Below, one piece after another: positions 58,087 to 64,000 of a stretch of 64,000 nt of DNA; within the stretch, counting starts at the first letter, position 1, and each line of letters starts with the position of its first letter. The stretch is from Heliocidaris tuberculata (Eukaryota; Echinodermata; Echinoidea; Camarodonta; Echinometridae). The DNA is taken from positions 16,856,420-16,920,419 of the forward strand of contig CM046844.1 in assembly GCA_025618425.1 (NCBI GenBank). The letters are read 5' to 3'. Position numbers and translations under genes: made by a program. The notes under the pieces were generated by a model. The model saw nothing but the letters and a program-made list of their open reading frames with translations, made no database searches and was not told where the DNA came from.

Positions 58087-58237
58087 GGGCCCTGTTTCAT
58101 AAAATTTGTTATCACTCACAAGTTGCAATAACTGTTATAAGCTACTGAAATCCTTGCATCTGATTGGCTAAGACCAAAATTGGCATAGAAATGTAGCAGT
58201 TGTTATACTGATAATAAGTGTGATGAAACGTGGCCCC
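58087..58237. mobile_element. Palindromic MITE, family C copy 3
   Basis: Ends GGGCCCTGTTTCATAAAATT and GATGAAACGTGGCCCC, core TCTGATTGGCTAAGA. It starts about 20 bases after the telomere-like words. Confidence 0.8.
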
Positions 58238-58426
58238 ACATATAAAGATAGGAATTCGGTTAGTGCAGGAAACTGACCGTGGAGCATTTGTCGCCGGAGG
58301 AATGTGTCGTCGATCCTCCGTGCCATCTGCTTCGGGTATGACAATAAAGACTATATAGATTATCATTGGAGTTGTGAAACGGTATTCGGAACACGTGGAA
58401 TATGATCGCGCACACCGGTTGACACA

Positions 58427-58795
58427 AGTCGCTTTTATCCCCGTGTCAAATCGCTCTATCAACACACTAATACCCGGTGTGTTGACAGGTGCAATACCTG
58501 ACCTTTTGAACGGATATCCGGTTCGAACGCACCTAACCGTTTCCAATTGGTCCTACTTGTATTGCAACTGCCTGTATTTTGTGCAATATATTTGGAAAAA
58601 ACGTAAACATGGGAACAAAATATTTGAAAAAAGGACATGTTGAAAAAGAGACATGTCACTCTTATCCCCGTGTCAAATCGCTCTATCAACACACTAATAA
58701 CCGAAATGATGACAGGTGCAATACCTCACCTTTTTGACAGATATCCGGTTGAACGCCCCGAACCGTTTCGAGATGTTCCCACCTTTATCGGAACT
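58427..58795. repeat. Direct duplication, about 130 bases, 228 apart
   Basis: CTTTTATCCCCGTGTCAAAT-CGCTCTATCAACACACTAAT recurs as CTCTTATCCCCGTGTCAAAT-CGCTCTATCAACACACTAAT at 58660. Similarity continues through GACAGGTGCAATACCT and GATATCCGGTT. Both copies keep the same frame open (IPVSNRSINTLI, TGAIP). Confidence 0.85.
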
Positions 58796-58870
58796 GACTA
58801 TAAATATGAACGTGATTGTAACTAATGATATTAACGAAAAAGCACTTTGATTTTTTTTTTTAATTGCAGT

Positions 58871-59056
58871 AAACACGATAAAAAATACTTTCGAAAAATA
58901 AACTCAAGGGCAATTTCAAAGGCCTATTGTACTGCCCATAGAAATCAGGATCGGATTACGTAATATGCCACTGTAATGTTCGCACATTTCTGGTGATAGA
59001 CAGGGCTATTGAAATTGCCTTCCGTTGATTTTTCGAAAATAGTTTTTATCGTGTTA
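58871..59056. mobile_element. Palindromic MITE, family A copy 2
   Basis: Ends AAACACGATAAAAAATACTT and AAATAGTTTTTATCGTGTTA. Collinear with 329-513. Confidence 0.9.
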
Positions 59057-60995
59057 GTATTATTACAGTATTGGCATTTTTTTTTGCTTATGTGCATGAT
59101 GATAATGACAAATCGTATCTGTAATAATCTTCAATGACCATGATGACCGTTATTTCATCCGTCCCGCTTTCACAGCTTGTCAGCAAATCGAAATAGCTGG
59201 GGAAAATATGGCAAGCATATGTCCTAAGAAAGATTACAAATCTGCAATCTTCTGTTGAGCATGTTGTGAATGAGGAAATTGCTTTATGTGAGTCCGCCTG
59301 GGAGAAAAAAAAAATACAGCCCCTACTTTCAGTGACGTCCCCCCCCCCCCCCCCCCCCCCCCCGATAAAAAAATGAATGAATAAACAAAATCGCAAGCTG
59401 CAGCCTCTGCCTGAACAGAAATCTGCTGTAGCGGCTGGTCATTCTTGTCACAAAAGACTAGTTTTTCCCTTCACATCGCTGTGTTTTCCATTAATCACTA
59501 TTTGCTGGGTATAATCCCACTAATTCATAAACTATAATCTTAACCCTGAGTCGTAAGTGACACAGAATGCCCGATATTAGACGAAAACCCGGACGGCCGA
59601 TCGCGCGAAGGTCGTAGCGCATTCCTGCAAAATCCAATCACTCCACAAAATTATGAATTTCACAAAGAAACACCAAATGCCACTGTTTGACCCCCTTTGT
59701 CTAACTGACCGTGGCGGCGCTGGACTTAGAGCCCCCTTGTCCTAAACCTTGCATTAATATGACCATTATTAATCACTTTCCATGTCAGCGCTTTTTATGA
59801 TACTGGTTAACGTCCCTCTCACTTTTACGTGATTTTTCACAAAATTTATTGCAGAAGTTTTTCGGAGGATTATGTTGTCGTCCTCTAAATTCCGGGCGTA
59901 CATATCAAACAGATGTCCCCTATATAGATTAACTGTTTGAAATATGGACAATTTTAAGGTGTTAATTTTTTGAGCTTTTCTGCGGATCAGCCACTTGCTT
60001 CAAGGATTATAATGTGTAGAATAATATAATATTCATCATTTTTCGGCATTGCAAAGAGAAATAGTTACGATGACAAGAACAAGTGATTATTCAAACGAGT
60101 GATTCCAGTTGTTCATTTCAGAGGTCACAATCTGAAGATTGCCTATCTCGAATGACCTCTACTTTCATTTCAACGAAATCCAAAGTCTATTGGAAAGACG
60201 ATCTGTGAAGATTTTACGGGTGGTACTTACACAAAGGTTTTTCATTAGTGGACGATCATCTTGACACCAAACGTATCGTCTACTAATTACTAGAAAAAGA
60301 AAAAGGCGTATCGACTTTGAGAGGCGAAATTCGAGGGCTTGTTAATTGAAATCAAGTCTCCCTTATGTTCGTGTGGACAATAGATATCATTTACACAATG
60401 GTACGGAGATGCGTGTGTGAAAGAACAACTTAAGAGAATGATGATAAGATGATAACAGTAACGCAAGAAGATGTCAAAATGAGAATAGGAGGATGCATTC
60501 ACCTTCACATTCCAAATATGTTTCCAAGAGCTGATTAAAAACATGCTTCAAAAGATGTCCACGGTACACTTAATCCGTTGACTGCTGAATTGTCTCTTCC
60601 TCATTATAAGCCACAGACACCACCCAGTGTCCGTAGTCAATGGTTTAATAATACCACACTGCATCCACTTTACCATCCCTAAATATATAATATATAATCT
60701 CTCTTTAATTCAGGAGCGGATCCAGGATTCCGTAAAAGAGGGGGGGGGGCACAATTCAAAAGAATACTATAATATTGATTTAAAAAAAAGTTTTGTTAAC
60801 GTTTTCAGGGACCCATTTGGGGATTAAAAATTTGAAAGGGGGCACGGGAATAGAACTGATCGCAGGTGCACGTTTTTAGGGTGTATTTAAGGTATGTTAA
60901 AGTTGGGGTTTTAAATAGGGCGAGGACCGGGTGTGCCACACCTTTTCTCCTCTTGAATCCGGTACATGTACTACTTAACAATGACGCGGATGTGG
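59057..60995. other. Non-coding stretch, no gene seen
   Basis: C tract of 25 at 59339-59363. An isolated CAGGAGCGGATCCAGGATTC end at 60712 followed by a G run looks like one end of a hAT-like element. Confidence 0.5.
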
Positions 60996-61255
60996 CCTTC
61001 TCTTTTCTAAAGTCATTTAGAAAAGCTTTTGAAACAGACAACTGCTATTAAAAGGGACTCGGTCACCAGGATGTTTCCACGTTCAAGATCATAATTAAAG
61101 AGACATCCTTATTTTGAAAATCCCGTTACTCTCGGCAAATCTTCTCTTTGCTTCTCTAAAGTCATTCAGAAAAGCCCATGCTGAAAAGACAACTACATGT
61201 TAAAGATACCAGGATGTTTCCAAGTTCCACATGATCATAATGTCAAATGAGAAAG
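60996..61255. repeat. Tandem duplication, about 148-base period
   Basis: TTTCTAAAGTCATTTAGAAA-AGC and CCAGGATGTTTCCACGTTC (first copy) recur as TCTCTAAAGTCATTCAGAAA-AGC and CCAGGATGTTTCCAAGTTC about 148 bases later. Confidence 0.8.
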
Positions 61256-61559
61256 AGAGCCTTTCTTTCGACAAATAAAAGGAGACTTCGATGAATCTGG
61301 GAGTATTTTTGGCAGTTCCGGCAACTTTTAAGCAACGCCCGTCTAACATCTAAGCCATGGCATCATCATCATTGTTAATCCCCTCTATGACTCTTCTTTC
61401 CACATCTTCAGACAATGTTAAGAAACATTCAAGAAATGCACAAGAACATGACATTCGAATCGGTCTTCTCTGAACAGTTTTAGGATATTGCAACTGCTCT
61501 GGGTATATACCGAACATGAACGTTTAGCATCAAGTCAGATTACCGTGTCTAAATATAGC

Positions 61560-61765
61560 GCTCATATACCCTCTTTTATTGATAATGATAATATTCATTG
61601 CTGTTTTACTGAATTGAAATAATTTTGCAATTAAATTCCTTCTGACAAATTGACTGTTAAGCGACTAATTGCGTTACAGACATTACAGACATCATGTATC
61701 ATGTATGATTATTTTGAAACGGAAAAAATAAATAAATCAAAATCAAATCAAATCAAATTATTGAT
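61560..61765 (+). mobile_element. Non-LTR retrotransposon 3' tail
   Basis: AT-rich end with AAACGGAAAAAATAAATAAA followed by (ATCAA)n. No coding part remains. Similar to 545-652. Confidence 0.55.
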
Positions 61766-64000
61766 GCAATGGCATCTTGAAGTGAATTAAAACTGAAAAA
61801 AAACAACAACATTAATTACATGTACAATATAATATTTCGTGTTGACACACGCATAAACACTGCTGGGCGGGACTTCTCCTCGTAATACTTTCAGCTTTTC
61901 TAAAGTGGGTAATATAGTTTTAATATCATCTCTTTTTCATCGATTCGGCTCGTTTTGGTCAAATGTTCTGTTAAAGCCCGAAGTGACAGAGGTTTAGTGC
62001 TTGAAAGATGTTTCCATGTGCCGTTGTCAAGGACGCTTGATACTGCGTGGCAACTGTTGGATTAGCCCCGTAATCCGGTGATTATGTTTGCCAAACGAGG
62101 TCCCGTGGCTACCCCAGATTAGTTCACTCATCGATTGTATTTGTGTCGAGGTTTCCGTTCAAGAAACAGGCGCACATCAATAAAAAAAAAAATTGTATTT
62201 CTCTTGTTCTTTTCATGATTTGAAATACTTCATTGTACACTTCTTTATGACTTATCGATATACATAACTATATACATAACTATAACGTCGACGTCATCTC
62301 CCTCTCCTAAACTCTCGCACTGGACGTGATTTTTAAATCTCCACCGGATCCTGCCTTTTCCGCCCCCTCCCGCCTCCCTCCCCCTTTCTCTCTCTCTCTC
62401 TCTCTCTCTCTCCTCTCACTCTATCTCCCCTTCAAAGTCTAATTCCTCTTTCTTTTTTATCCTCTCACCCCTTTCTTTCTCACTTCCCCTTTTTCTATCA
62501 ATCATCATTCTATATGTTTCCTCCCCATTCTCGGTTTCTTCTCTCGGTCTCTCTCGGTCTCTCTCTCTCTCTCCCTCTTTTCCTTTCTATCTCTCTCTCT
62601 CTCTCTCTTTCTCCACCCCTATCTCTCTCACTCACTCCCATTTTAATATTCATTCTAATCTCTCGCCATAGGTACCCCCATGGATCAGACCCGTCCCCTG
62701 CTGCCCCTTCCCCTCAGTTCTGTCGCTTTACACTTTTTCATTGAAGTGGTAATCAAAATATTACAGTCTTGGAGCTTGGCGGATTGAAAGACATGCCAAT
62801 ATTGTCCACAGGAGGGTGACGAGAGGTTAATCTGACCTCAGTATTAGAGAAGTAACAATTTGCCCCCTTCTTGATCCTCAGTGAATACCCCCTCCTTGGC
62901 TTGGGCTCGGGCAATATGTACACAATATGGATGTATTCAATGCGCGAGTTTGTATATTCTCTGATTTCTTATATGGACGAGATAGCATTGGATAAATCCA
63001 AGTAACAAAAGATATACGGGAGGAAAGCCCGGCTCACACTGCGTCAGTGTCTGCGTCAATTATTAATTAATGCATGCGCCAATTTATTAGCAAAAGTATA
63101 TTGTTTCCAGTGCTCATTTTGCAATCACTTTTTTGAACGATATCACTCAAACATGGCAAAAGACCATACAAGTCACTGACACGGTCTGTACGTCAGCAAA
63201 TGATCATGCCTTTTGCATGTGTATATAGATTTGTATGGACTAATGCAATTTGAAAAAAAAACTGCATTTCTGAAGACTAAAGTCGCATACTATCATGACT
63301 ATGTCCGTTTTCCATCTATTTATTGCAATGTCGAGATAAAGTGCTAATTTTGGGCTTAAGGACATAAGAGGATGTCCAAATAATATATGAAAGACTGGAC
63401 AGGCAAAATGGTTCTTTCGAACATTCACCTTTCAACAGAAAATCTACAATGGACTTTGTACTGTATAATTACGACGACTTCCCTGAGATCATCAGCCCGT
63501 TGAAATAACATCGGAAAGGTAACATTCGGAGAAGACCATATAGGACGATTACCCTGCTACCAGTACCGATTTCCCTTAGAAAACTACATTTTCAACTGTT
63601 CAAATGGGTACATATCTGAGGGTTAATTGTCCTAGAGGTAGTTGTCCGTGGGGTAGTTGTCTGTGGGGTTGTCGTCCTAGCACCAATTTATACATCAAAT
63701 CATGGCAGTGACAAAGCTACTGTTAGTTGCTATTACTATTAGCACAGAATGGACACCGCCAGTCCGTGTCCTCTTTGAACACCCAATGTGGCGTACATCA
63801 AGTACATAAAATAAATATGTGCCCCTATTTGTGTTATTTTGCCCCTTTCACATTTTCGATCCTCACGCCATCCACTTGAAAATCTGATAAACCCCTTTTT
63901 TTTTGTCTTCTTTTTCTTTTTCTTTTCTTTTTTTCGGAACTGTGACCCCCACCCCCTCTTTCGGTACTGAATCTTAGATCCGCCCCGGGAACTGACCCAA
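61766..64000. other. Non-coding stretch with CT-rich block
   Basis: 62364-62640 is pyrimidine-rich with (CT)n blocks. 63630-63675 has short GTAGTTGTC-GTGGG tandem words. A decayed AGATCCGCCCC end lies near 63976. No gene seen. Confidence 0.55.

Noticed and set aside
1..64000. Retroviral or LTR elements and complete transposase or reverse transcriptase genes
   Set aside because: No open frame shows polymerase, integrase or transposase motifs; only non-autonomous elements and tails are visible.

Overview
This is a piece of an animal genome. The only gene I can recognise is an alkaline phosphatase on the minus strand, and the rest is repeat-rich non-coding DNA. Seven consecutive internal exons lie between 11334 and 7 and join in frame across canonical GT/AG borders. 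The many small palindromic transposons, tRNA-derived SINEs, (CT)n microsatellites and long G/C homopolymers suggest a marine invertebrate deuterostome, most likely an echinoderm such as a sea urchin. That assignment is an impression from gene structure and repeat style, not a proof.

Layout. 1-11334: the alkaline phosphatase exons, with introns of about 0.5 to 5.6 kb that hold MITEs, a SINE and simple repeats. The signal-peptide exon(s) lie upstream, somewhere above 11336. The C-terminal exon(s), with the last zinc-binding His and any GPI-anchor signal, lie beyond the left edge. 11335-64000: about 52 kb in which I find no convincing coding exon. It carries inverted-repeat elements of several families (CCAAT-core elements, TTAA-type elements, hAT-like elements with GTGGCG-type ends), several tRNA-like SINE heads, retrotransposon-like tails, minisatellites (a 16-bp unit and a 102-bp unit), large microsatellites and many poly-G/poly-C tracts. 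The longest open frames here are low-complexity translations.

The visible protein (417 residues, numbered here from the Ala after the split codon at the 5' border of the 11111-11334 exon) keeps the nucleophile Ser85, phosphate-binding Arg159 and the metal ligands Asp35, His146, Ser148, Glu306, Asp311, His315, Asp352 and His353. It is probably an active paralogue. Two positions matching the mammalian calcium site differ (Gln262, Glu279).

I did not find an undescribed multi-gene system. The most unusual observations are a CCAAT (NF-Y-like) core shared by otherwise different palindromic elements, a nested insertion that reveals a 3-bp target duplication, a large inverted repeat whose arms carry related reading frames, a 16-bp minisatellite whose unit is itself a small dyad, and a (GA)n/G-tract directly against a splice donor.
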